A DNA stretch of 64,000 nt from Campylorhamphus procurvoides (lineage: Eukaryota; Chordata; Aves; Passeriformes; Dendrocolaptidae), in contig WBMV01004156.1 of NCBI GenBank assembly GCA_013396655.1, positions 124,001-188,000 of the forward strand, in the 5' to 3' direction. The notes beneath the pieces were generated by a model. It made no database searches. It worked only from the letters and a program-made list of their open reading frames with translations, and had not been told where the DNA came from. Every line of letters starts with the position of its first letter. Position 1 is the first letter of the stretch. Shown here one piece after another: positions 51,201 through 63,200 of the stretch. A program made the translations under genes and the position numbers.

Positions 51201-54200
51201 GCAAAGCTCAGCAGGCAGTCCTGAGGGAAGGCTATGCCAGGTGGTGTTTGAAATTCTCAAGCACTTAGACCTTAAGGAAGTGTTAGGTTTGCCTCTTAGC
51301 CAAGCAGCAGTCCTTCATGGCTGGCTGTGCTGCTTTTTATTTACTGGAAAAGGTGAGAGGGACCGTATTCAAACCAGGACAGGCTCAGGCCTCTGTCCAG
51401 AGGCTTGTGGAGAAATTAAAGGTGGTGTGTATGTTACAGGGGTCTAAATCCCAGATAAATCCATTTTGAAACACGCAGATCACGTGGGACCTGCTCTTTC
51501 CAAGCCTTGCTGAGGGACTATATACTTCTCAGCCACTGCTGGCAAACCTAAACCTTTTAACACAGAGTTTTGTGTGGCGATGCAAATGCTAACTCTACTC
51601 ATCCTGGGGCCTGCATGCGAGTGCTTTGGTACGGAGTGAGGAGAGCACAGGTTCCTGTCCCTGCAGGATGTCCAGTGGCTCTGCTAGCCCGTGTGGTTGT
51701 GCTAATTGATACAAAAACTCTCTGAGGAGGTGACAGAGACATAAAGCTGCTAAATACTTGGCTAAATTGTGAATCCCACTCTGCATTTGAGTTTGTGCCT
51801 CTGAACCCTTTTTCTCTTAAGAACCATCTGATGATTCCTGCAGTTCCTTCTGCCTCTTTGTCCTGCAGTTTTAGTGCCATATCTCACACATAGTCATTCC
51901 TAAAACGCAAGTCCCAAACATTTGATCATGTCTGGGAAAAACATGGCCAGGAGAGAGGAACTTCATTAAAATGAGACAGCAGGAAATAATGAGTGCAAGC
52001 TCTAAATGCTGCTAATGTGTCTTGTTTCATTCAAACACTAGTGCACCATATGAAAATCTAACTGTTTTTGAGGTGCTAAACTGCTGAAACAGTGTTTTGC
52101 CCTACTCAGTGGTAATCCAGCTGTTGTGAAAACTGACTTCCTACTTTATAAAGTAGGTGGGTATTTTCCTTTCAGGTTGAGACATTTGCTGTTGAAGACC
52201 ACTCGTGCAGACAGTGAACACCTGTCCCCTGTAGAATCCATTATTTTATTATGGATAAACAAAACTGGAGTTACAGTCCCAGAGCAGATAACAATGGAGA
52301 CAGGGTCTGTGATTTCAATGCTTGAGAGTAGGTGCTCCCAAGGTGGGCATTCTGCAGCAGTTAAACAAGATGCTCATCAGTTGCTGTAAGTGCCCATTGT
52401 TCTCTTTGACCTTCCATAAGGAGTTGAGCTTTGTGTAGGAGGGTAATTGAGGAGCAATGCAATTTCTCTTAAACAAAATAATTTTGTGCAACAGGAATTC
52501 CCTTCTGGGAAGGTGGGGGCGGCTGTTAAGTCACAATCAAAGTGCTGTTATTCTTCAGAATAAAAATTGTCCCCTTCGAAAGAGTCAGTGGAAAAGAGCA
52601 GGAGTAAACACAGGAGTGTTTTAAGTGCTAGAGTAAGTGTGTGCCCATGTGTGCATATGCACATACACACACATGTGGAACTGTGAGATCCATCATGTAA
52701 TTTAATTCACAAAGAGGTGTTTAACCCACTAATAGGGAATGAAAATCCTTTTGTCTTGGTGCATCAAACTACAATGCGGATTGTCCCTTGCCTTTAACAG
52801 CAAGACAGCTTTGGCAATAATCATAGTGAATAGGCTGAAGGAGCTGGAAATTTCTGCTAAATGGGTATTTACATACCACATACTGTTGAATACCCGGAGA
52901 ATGTCTTTCATTTCAGCAAAGCTTCTTGCACTAGAGATAACATACGATGATGTTTCTTATAGCATCCCTCTGCCTTTGGAATGGCATTACTCGGCTTTGA
53001 TGGGAAGGATGAGGAGTGCTGTATTGGTGTATGCGTGCACACACAATGCTGAGCTTTTTCTGTCTGTCCTGCAAACTGATCTTAGCCAATAATATTTTCT
53101 TTTCTTATTTCCTTTCCTATGATGTGTTACCTTTCCTTTCCACTATTGCCCCATCTTTTCCTCCCTGTCCTTCATATACCCTTCCTTTACAACCTGGTAT
53201 ACCATGCCCTCCTCCTGCTAGCTGGAAACCTTAGACTGCAGCAGCTTGTAAATCCGGTTGATCCTCTGGAGATCCTGGCAGATGTGCACTGGACACACAT
53301 CCGTGAAAAAGAGGAGGAGGAAAAAATGGTCTCAGCCTCAAAGTCCTCCACCTCCAGAGGTAATCTCCCCCAAGCCCTGCACCATCACTTCATGGATCAC
53401 AGTTGCAGCTGTTTAACTCTGTTCAAGAGCAGTGACTTCAGCAGGGGCAGCAGTGATTGAAAGGAACTGCTTTCAAATTACACTGAAATTACACTTGGTT
53501 AAACATTTTGCTTTTCAGGCCAGTGTGTGTTTAAAATTGCTGCTTTCTCATCTCTGTGGTGTGACTTCTAACCCATTTGTCTGCCTGCTTCGACTCCATA
53601 GCATTTTTCCTCACCATACACATGATTTGGTAGTGCTGGAGATCTGCCCTCCATAACTGACTTTAGGGATGCTAAGAGGAGTTGTTGTGTGCTTTTTGTA
53701 GCAGTGAGGACTCTAAGAGCTCTTTAGGGAAAGCTGAAGGGCTGTGCTGTGTAGCTACTCCAGGAAAGACTGAACAGGGTCAGCCTCTGTATAGAGCACA
53801 TTTCTCTGCTGCTGCTGGTTTTCAGAGTGTGTAACTGCGTCTGGTATTAACAGGGAATGTGGGGGTCAAAGGGCGTGCAAATCTGATCAGTGGGGGTTTT
53901 GATTCCCTGTGTTTAAGATTTGGGAGTATATCTTTTTTTTTGCCAGTTACTTAAAGGAAAACTTTGAAGGGGGAAAATGGCAATAAATGTAGATCTAATG
54001 CGAGCACTTTCCAGCAGTCTCTGCTGACCTTGTTCTAGTGTGTCTTAAGGTAAGTATGTCATAGGTGCTGTACCCGTGGGTTTAATGAAAGTTCACCATG
54101 CAGTTGATGAGCAGTGGTCTTCTCTCAGCCTGCAACCACTGTGTCAGAACTGTAGAGGGAGTAAATATGCTGTGGGAAGGGGAGTGTTTTACAGCAAAAG

Positions 54201-57200
54201 TGAAATAAAAACACTAGGACTGTACCTTATGTTACCTGATCATCTTCTCTTCCAGATAATTATCTTTTCCTCACAGTTTTAGATGTTTGGTGTTGAGTTT
54301 TTTCAATCCTGGACTGGCTTGATACACAGTTCCAGATCAGTTTGGCTCCACTTAAAATTGCAGTTTGCAGATTGGGATTTTCTGGTGTGAAATCTGCGCC
54401 CTGCAAACACGAGATGGGTGTTTTGTTCCCACACTGCAACCATAGTGTTCAACTGTCTGTAACATTCAGTACTGCTGGAGTAGTTGCTTAATGTTTAGAA
54501 AATAGTAAGTAAAAAATGTTTAAACAGTTTCTTAAGCTGACAGCAATTAAGGTTACTTGTGCTTCTGCTTGAGGATTAGTGTGATTCTAGTTTGCAAGTT
54601 TTTTTTTTAATTTGTATTTTCGAAGTCCTACTTTTCTGTATTGTATTGGTGCAGTTGCCAGCAACAGATGATCCTTCCAAAATTGATTTTGTGGTCTTTC
54701 CAACTTCCTTTGGGAAGGGAGGCACTATTTCAATTCCTTCCTCCCTTCAAACTGGGACAATCGTGATTAATTGATTAGCTGCTTCAATTCCTTTGTCATG
54801 TAGAACGTGTGTGTACAGGTGTATCAGTGGTTTGGGTTTTTAAAGGGCTGTTGCCAGTATGTATTTGTGGACATGCATGCTCTAAGTTTTCAGCCTGAGC
54901 TCAACAGGCAGATTGTTCCTGGCTGAGCTCGATTCTGTGATACGAGGTGTTTGGAGAGCCCCTCGGTAGCAGCAGCAGTGATAAGGTTTGATGAGAAAGC
55001 CTGGGATAACATGACAGTTCACAGAAGCTCCTCTCATTCTGCTTTGGGAGCTCTTCTTCATCTGCTGGTGTGGGCACCTGGGCAGTGCAGGTTCTGGGAC
55101 TCGTGGCATGACCATCCCTCTCTCAGTTGCTCAGATCTTTCATCTCTTAGTTTCCCTCCTCTGCAGAGTTTCAAATGGAGCACAGTAGCTGGTCAGATGC
55201 AGTGTCTTTCTCACTGTGCCATGCATATTTCCTCTAACTTTATGGATCCTAAAGGAAGATTAGGCCCCTGACTTTTGTGTGTTGTCTCGATTTAATTCTC
55301 GAGCCAGGAATCGGTTGCTTAGAATTTCGTAGGTTTTATTCCTGTATTTGCTCCTGAAAAATTTCCCTCTGTCACTCTTCTGTTTTAGGCACTGACTGAT
55401 GGTCTAATTTTGATTTCTTACAATTTATTGTTTTTTAAATTCAGCATCCGACCTTCCCTCCGTACGCCATGAGGCGGTACAGGCGTGGCTGGAGACGGTC
55501 CCTGGAGGTAGTTTGGTGATGTTCTATGTATTCCAATGCACAATAACCCTGCCCGTCTCTTCTCCATGCCTTCAGCAGCTGAGCTGGTACTTTAACCCTG
55601 GAACTTACGGCCCTGTCGCTACTGCATGAGTGGAGTGGAGGGCGGGAGGAAGGGGAGTGTGCATGCACGCCTTGCTCAGGCAGACCCTTCTCGCATGAAC
55701 CCTGCACCCGGGGTAACCCTCCTGAGGGCAGCCCAGGGCCAGGTCATTTGGGGTGCAGCAGTGTAGGAGGAGGAATCCAGTGGAGTGCTTCCTTCCATTT
55801 GCTTTGTAAACTGAAGATGGGACCAGTTACTCTTCCCCAAGCCCCAAGAATAAGAGAACATGGGGCGTTCTTGCAGCTGAAAGGTTAAGTGGCAGAGAGT
55901 GCTTAAAGCAATGGCAGTTCTCTGCAGCAACTGCAAACTGTAATTATCTGGTGAGGAAAATAAGAAAGAATGAGATTGAAGCTGGGATCTTCAGGAACAG
56001 TGATGTCTGTTGTGTCTCCTTTGGCCTGGGTTTCACGTTATCCAGGAAGGGCTCAGGAATGTTGAAGGATGGTAGAGCCCACCTGCTTTTTAAATGTGGT
56101 CCTCTAAGCTCTATTACAGCACCAGTGACCGTGAAGATTCTGGGATGACACTGAGGGGGTGAATTTGTGTAAAGCTGTGAAGGTATCTAACTCAGTGGAG
56201 TAGTTTGTGCTAGGTAGTTGACATCCAGCTGAGTTGCTTTGGCACATCATCAGAATAGCTAGCTTGCCTTTAAAACTTTGCTTCTGCTGCTGCTTTGGCA
56301 AGTCAGCAGTGTTTACAAGCTGTCTGCACACGAAGCAGTCTGCTCACAGCTGCCAGCTAATACGAACCAAGTGCTGATCCCAGTTTCTGGCTGCCGTAGT
56401 GTGTAGCTTCTGAGTTACTGTGTGACAGCTTTTGGCCTCTTGCTCCTTATCCTAACTGCATATATGTATATGCACAATATATGTATAATATAACCAGCCA
56501 CCTGCAAGCTTTATGTGTCCCTCAAATGGGATCCACCCTTGCATCAAGTTGCTGTTTATCGATGCATCTGTAATCTTCCACTGAGTTTTGTGTACCAACC
56601 TATTTAAAACCTGGGTTTTTGCCTCTCTTTCCTACACAATCTGTGTGTGTCATGTCAGTTCATGGTTTCTGGATCTGAAGACCTACATATACGTAGTGGA
56701 TTCAGATATTGTTAACGTCAGTTTTGTTTTTTGCAAGTTTTGATTAAAATAACTCCCATTTGCTGCTACCATAACACCATCCCATGACATTATCATTTCC
56801 AAAATAACATAAGCTAATGCATACCTAAGCAACAATCAGACTGGAACATGTTTTGGTTTTACTCCGTAGATTTGTAAATGCCCCTGTGGGAAGTCCAGCC
56901 TTTGCCATACGATTCAGTTGCCTATGATCCACATGAGTGTGGGTCTGGATTTTATAAGCCTCTGACATAAGGGAATAGGCCAGTATGATATCATATGTGA
57001 GTGGAAATGCCTTTTTACAGTAGCTGACAGAAAATAAACTAGCCTGTATGTTTGTCTATATTAATAATACTATATAACGTGGAAAAAAGGAAATTCTCAG
57101 TTTGAAGGAAGAAGACAAACCACCCACTGAAGGCTGTTTGAAATAAATGAAAACCTATATTAGAGAAAGAGGAGAGGCTGCAAGACCTCAGTTTTAGGGA

Positions 57201-60200
57201 GGCTTAATTTGTTTTCAAGATTGTCTTAATTAGAATTGCTGTCATATAAATGGTTCCAAGAGCCTTGTCTTCACTAGCAAACGAAGAGGACCAGGACCTG
57301 CACCCTCTCATATTCTAATATTTACGTTATGTTTATGAAAATGTTTAACAAAACAAACAAACAAAAAGAAGCAAATCATCCATAACACTACAGATGGAAT
57401 AATGTGTCAGAAAATTTAAGGGTTTTTTAAAAAATATCATTTAATAATGAAATTTAGACCCCACACTTTGGTCTTGTCTCTCCTGTAATTAAATCCTGTC
57501 ACAAGTAGTAATGTCGGATGTCATAAATCTCAAATTCAAGAATCTTTATTTTGACCCAGCAAATCAAATTATGATCTATAAAAGAAAAAAATCTTTTATT
57601 ATGTAATTTTATTTACTTAAAAGTATCTCAATTAATGACCTGTTGCAGAAAGTTTTCTATATAATTTTAATTACTTTTAAAGTATCTCAATTTGTGCCCT
57701 ACTTACTTGTACAGCATATGAATTTTCTTAGACCTTGTTACCAAAGAGTGCTGTAGTTGCACAGAGTTAAACAGTTTACAGATACAATAATGGTCAATCC
57801 CAGAGCCAGACTCTCTCTGTGATTTACACCTCAAAGCCTGTTTCCCTTTCAAGATGAACAGTTGTAGTACATTGTGAGATTTCAGTTTTGAACTAATACA
57901 CATGTTCTATCAAGTGGTGGTAACTAGTCTGGTGTGCTAAAGAAGAAAACAATCTTCCTGGAAGGACAGTAAACTTTATCCTGGTTTGATGTCCTCCCAG
58001 TCCCCTTCTTGTTTAATTTCTCACAAGGCCTGTTGCTCAGGAAAGCCTTGGCTGCTTTCACTGCAAATGCCTGGGAGACTCCCCAGGGACAGGCATTCCT
58101 TGATTTGTTGGAGTCTGGAAGTGTCATTTCACCACAGCTGTCTTCCCCGGTGACACATTTTGGGATTTCTTGCTTTGACAGTAATCAATAAATATCTCCA
58201 CTATAAATTGTTGGTACAATTCAATGTAGAACCTTTTCACTGTATAGTGTTTGTTTTCTTTTCTTTTTTCTCCTCAATATTTGAATGTATTCTAGCTCCA
58301 TGTGAGGATAATGATGTGGAGGATGAGCTGGGCACAGAGCCTGCAGACACAGAAGGGCAGGCAGGTGAAGAGGGAGACACGGGTGCAGAGCTGGATGATG
58401 GTAGGGTACCACTGTGCAGCCTTTGAACTTGTGTGTGAACATGATTGTATTGGCAGAAACTGCTTTGTATGAAGCTACTTAAGCATGGTACTGTATTTAA
58501 TGATGTGGGTGTTTGTTTTGAATAGTCAAGAGGGAGCCAGGAATGAGGGACAAGAAGAAAGAGAAGAAGCTCAGTGCCATGGATTGTATAGTGAATTTCT
58601 TGTGTCTTCTCACCACGTGCTAACTAGAGTGTCTTGTGTCCGTATTGTGTACTGATCCTGATGAATAACAGAAATAGAAGTAAATTTGTGAAAGGTCCAC
58701 AATATTATCCTTCCCTTACTATTGTAAAATTAACGGCATATGCCAGAAAACATTGAAAAATTTCTGGCAAACTGATAAGGCAGGACTTCAGTTACTGATA
58801 TAGCTATTTGTACTAACAATCCAATCATTAACTGCTTACATTTACTGCCTAAATGACTAATTATCGTACCAGAAAAGGAGTGAAACATTTAGGTGTTCAG
58901 GTTATGAAAGTGAGTAGCACCATGTGAATAGAAGGTATGATGTCCTGGTGGATTTGTATCCAAGTCCTGTTCCTTTTCTCCCTGCCCCACCCATGGTCAG
59001 ATGACATCGCATCTGATGCAGAAGCGGAGTTTCGCTTATGCCAGGGTGGTGCAGAGCAGCCAGAACTAAAACTCTCTGAAGATGAAGAAGACGAAGAAGA
59101 AGCAGAAGAAGCAGAAGGTGCTTCTTCCAGTGTGGCAGAAGGTAATTGCTTTCTCATCAGTGTTTGAATGATTTCAGTTTCATTTGAGATAGTCTGTACT
59201 ATGAAATTTAAGAGAATCTCTTCGCTTTGAACTGTCTCCTCTCACTCAGTGGCAAGCTATGTGCTTGCATTAATATTTTGAAATGAATGTTCTGAATCCA
59301 TTAATTAGAGTTTCCCAAAGCATGAGAATCCCTCTTAACTGCTTTTTTCTTGTAAATGTTTTTACATTAAAAAGCTCTTAACGTTTTGGACATTTAAAAA
59401 TTTTTGTCTGTGTTCCATATGTCTAATCTAGAATTTGTAAAAAGCTGAGAAATTTGTCAGTTCTTGCTGTGTGTAACATGAAAAAATTAGAATATTAATG
59501 GTCTCGTGGTTTTGGAACATTTTTCCTTTCCCTAGATCCATGCAAGCCACCCATCCCTGTCCAGACAGATAATGACAGTGTTCTTCCTCTGTCTCCAGCT
59601 GCTAGTCCCAAAGCAAAACAAGCAGAGGTAAGCAAGAGAATCTTTGACATTTTCCACTTACCACCTGTAGTTCCAGAAAACAGTTTGTTGGATACACTAA
59701 CGAGGGCTGACAACACTGGGCTTTTCTCCTTTTCTGTCTCTAAAATTTACATTGATCTTGAAATCTGACTTAATTCATGCTTAAAATAAAATGTACTCTC
59801 TTTCTTTCTTATCTTCAGGGTGTAGTGGCTCTGTCACACAAGTTCCCGTCACAAAGCCCCAAAAAATGATTATCCAGGACATTTTAATTTCATTGCACAG
59901 TTAACAAGAGGGATATGAGTGAATGAGGGGAGCCTTAAGTAAGGTGTTTCCTATTTATTCTGGTCTGGCTGTCTTTTATGTACCAAAAGCAGATTCAAAA
60001 TTATAGTAGTAACTAAAGCAGTGCTTCTCTATTCCTGAGTTCAACACTGTTCAGCTTAGGAAGTGAGACATGTCACATGTTGTGCTTCATGCTGTCAGCC
60101 CTGGAGGCAGCTTGCAAGTGAACTGTGGTATTTGCAGATATGAGTGTGTAAGAGCTGAAAGTACATGACCCTTAAAATGTTTAATTTTTTTCCTTTCCAA

Positions 60201-63200
60201 GTGTTTGCTTTTAAGGAATTATTAAAAGGTGAAATTTTATCCTAGAGAGTTTTGACATAAACCTGTTTACCTTTACAATGGACACATTATGGGCTAAGTC
60301 TGGTTTGCTGACAGCAATTGCTGACAACATGGACTTTCTGTTAAAATGAAGGTTATTTTGAGAGCTATCTAATGATTCTGTTAGACAGTGTTTATATCAG
60401 GACAATGCCTAAATGCAGTTCTCAAGACCTGTGTGTTTAATATGTGTCATAGAAGCACACAGCAGAGAGGTTCATGCTCTAGTGGTCATGTGTCTGTTTT
60501 CAAAAGAAAGCTGGAGCTAAAGATGCCATTGGAAAGAATAATACCAGAACTCAGTCAGAGGAGTCCACTGCCAAAGAGATAAATTGTAAAACAATGAGTT
60601 GTGCTCTTGAATAATATGGCAGTTTGGGTGTAGGAGATGAAACCCAAAATTTCTCAGACCATTAAGCGAGGGAGCTGCAGCCTAATTTACTCTTAACAGA
60701 GAAAGCATCCCTTGCTTGAAGAAAACATGGCAACAGATGCTAGTCAGCAGAAAAGTGCTATACAGATGAGACCTGGGGAGACTTGCTTCAAATCTGTCTG
60801 AGATAAGGGACCACCACAACACACAGAGTTGGAAATTTCCCTTCTCATCTACCAAGAATGGTTTATACAATGGGGAAGTTATACAAGAAAAAAGAAAAGG
60901 AAACCATACCTGTTGAGAGATCCTAAATGATATTCAAAGCCTGCTGATGTGATGCCATGTGTAGGTTTTTTCATATTTTGATACTTGGATGGTTTCCTTA
61001 TTTCTAGCTTTGTTAAAAAAAAAAAAGAAAAAAGAAAAGGAATTGTATTCTCATGTGCCCATTGACTATTAATATTTTCCTTTTTCATTTTTCTGCAGGA
61101 TGTGGAAGATCCCCTGGCTGAAGTGTGCCGTGCAATAAAATCCCCAGAGGCACGCTTTTTCCCTGAGCCTTTCATTCCTGGGGAAGGACCAAAGGATGAA
61201 ATTCCCAAAGACAGGAAAATTAAGAGCCCTTTGGTGCCACCGTCTCCAGTGTTATCCCAGCCAGTCGCATCACCAGAAGCCATTGCACCTACATCACTAA
61301 CAGAGTCTCAGCCAGCAGCACCAGCATTGGCTTCACCCCCAACATCTGCTCAAAAGCCTATCTGCTCCCAGCCTTTGCCTTCTGCTGAAACATCCATTCC
61401 ATCCCCAGTGGAGCCTCCAGTGTGTTTCCAGCCTGTCCCAGCCTTAACGTCTACTCCTTTAGCCAAACTGGCCCTGAGGGGCCAGGATGGTGAGGTGGAA
61501 AAACTGGGGAGCCCCACTACTGCAGAAGAAGCCCTGAAACGGAGTAGCCTGGTAGAGGAGTTCTGGATGAAGAGCGCTGAAATCCGGAGGAGCTTAGGGC
61601 TCACCCCAGTAGAAAGAAACAAACGCCCAGACACGAACATTACTATGTCTGCTCTTGAGACAACTCCTCTGAAGAGTTTTAATGGCAAGAGTATTTCAGG
61701 GGATGAAAGGATCCATCCTGTGAAACCCCAGCCTGCCCCAAGAAGACAGGGACTGTCCAAGTTAGAAAATGAGCAGATTTCTCTGCTCACTCCAAAGTCT
61801 CCGTCAGAAAAAGAGCTCAAGAGTTCCGGTGAGGTACGGGGAGATGTATCCAGCAGTTCTGGACTTGGCCTTCAGGAGAGCTCATCTAACATGAGAACTA
61901 TGGCAAGCCAGAGCTTCAACACTTCTGACTCTACCATGCTTACTCCTCCATCGAGTCCACCTCCACCACCTCCTCAGGATGAAGAACCAGCCACTCTGCG
62001 TAGGAAGAGATTCCAAGCACTCTGGCAGAATGAGGTTGAAGCCAGGTCACCTCCAACACCAGCATCAACACCTCCTGCTCCCCGACACCAGGAGCCAGCC
62101 CCTGCTGCCAAGGAGTCAGCCCCGGCCAAGAGAGACGACGTGCGGAAGTCTTTTGCAGAGAGTGTGGATGAGATTCCGTTTGCTGATGATGTAGAAGACA
62201 CATATGATGACAGGACAGAGGACTCAAGCCTTCACGAGAGGTTCTTTACCCCTCCTACCAGTCGCCCAAGGCCAGAGAAACCACTCGTTTTGCCCTTGGT
62301 CAAAGAAAATGGTGGTCCACCCTCAATGGAAGGAGGGGTTAATCAGAAGAAGAGACTGTTTCCTGAAATTTCTGTGGAGGCCAAGGAGCTTGCTGAAGAA
62401 AGAATGAGAGCCAGAGAGAAGTCTGTCAAGAGCCAAGCACTACGTGATGCCATGGCCAAACAGTTGTGTAAGATGAAGGATATGGAGATGGCTGCAGCTG
62501 CTGCTGCTGGGACCACAAGGGCACGAAAGACATCTTCTATGCCCTTGAAGACCAAAGAGTTGTTTTATGAGTCTCCAAAGCATTTGGCCTTGAAATTAGC
62601 AGAGGGATCCACACGAAAGCATAATTCTGCTAGTGAGAAGTTCTCCACTCCTGCTGCTGATATGGCTGGACCTGAAGGGTCTGTCAGCTCTTCGGAAGGC
62701 TCCAGTGGGAAGAGTAAGAAAAGAAGTTCTCTTTTCTCACCTCGTAAGAACAAAAAGGAGAAGAAATCCAAGAACGATAGTAGGCTTTCCGACAAATCTA
62801 GTGGTGGGACAGAGGAAACAACAAAGCCCAGATCATTATGGAAGTCTGTTTTCTCTGGGTATAAGAAAGACAAGAAGAAAAAGACTGATGACAAATCCTG
62901 CCCAAGTACTCCCTCGAGCAGTGCCACTGTGGATTCTGTCAAGCACAAAGCTTCTCCACTGATTACAGCTGCAGGTATACCAGATATGTCCCTTCCTGCA
63001 TCTAGGTATCCTTCCAAGTAGGTTTGGCTCGCTTTGTCGTTCAGCTGCTGTGCTGGTAGGGCTGCTCCCCAGTGTTAAATGGGCAGGGTGGTAGGGACTA
63101 GAACTGTATGTTTGCACATTGACAGAATTAGCTGATATCCACTGGAAAAACTGATCCTTAACTATAAGTTTCACTCTTGACGTGTACAAAGCACATCTGT

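Noticed and set aside
52739..53092. Plus-strand open frame of 117 codons before exon 53,222
   Set aside because: Ends in a stop before the acceptor and has no resemblance to MICAL3 or other proteins that I know.
60509..60595. Possible exon starting [10 protein letters not shown] after TTTCAAAAG
   Set aside because: Frame fits phase 0 for a while, but there is no good donor in frame before the stop and no homology. Probably accidental.
61350..63017. Minus-strand open frames of up to 156 codons opposite the large exon
   Set aside because: They are shadows of the MICAL3 coding strand; codon bias of the real exon explains them.
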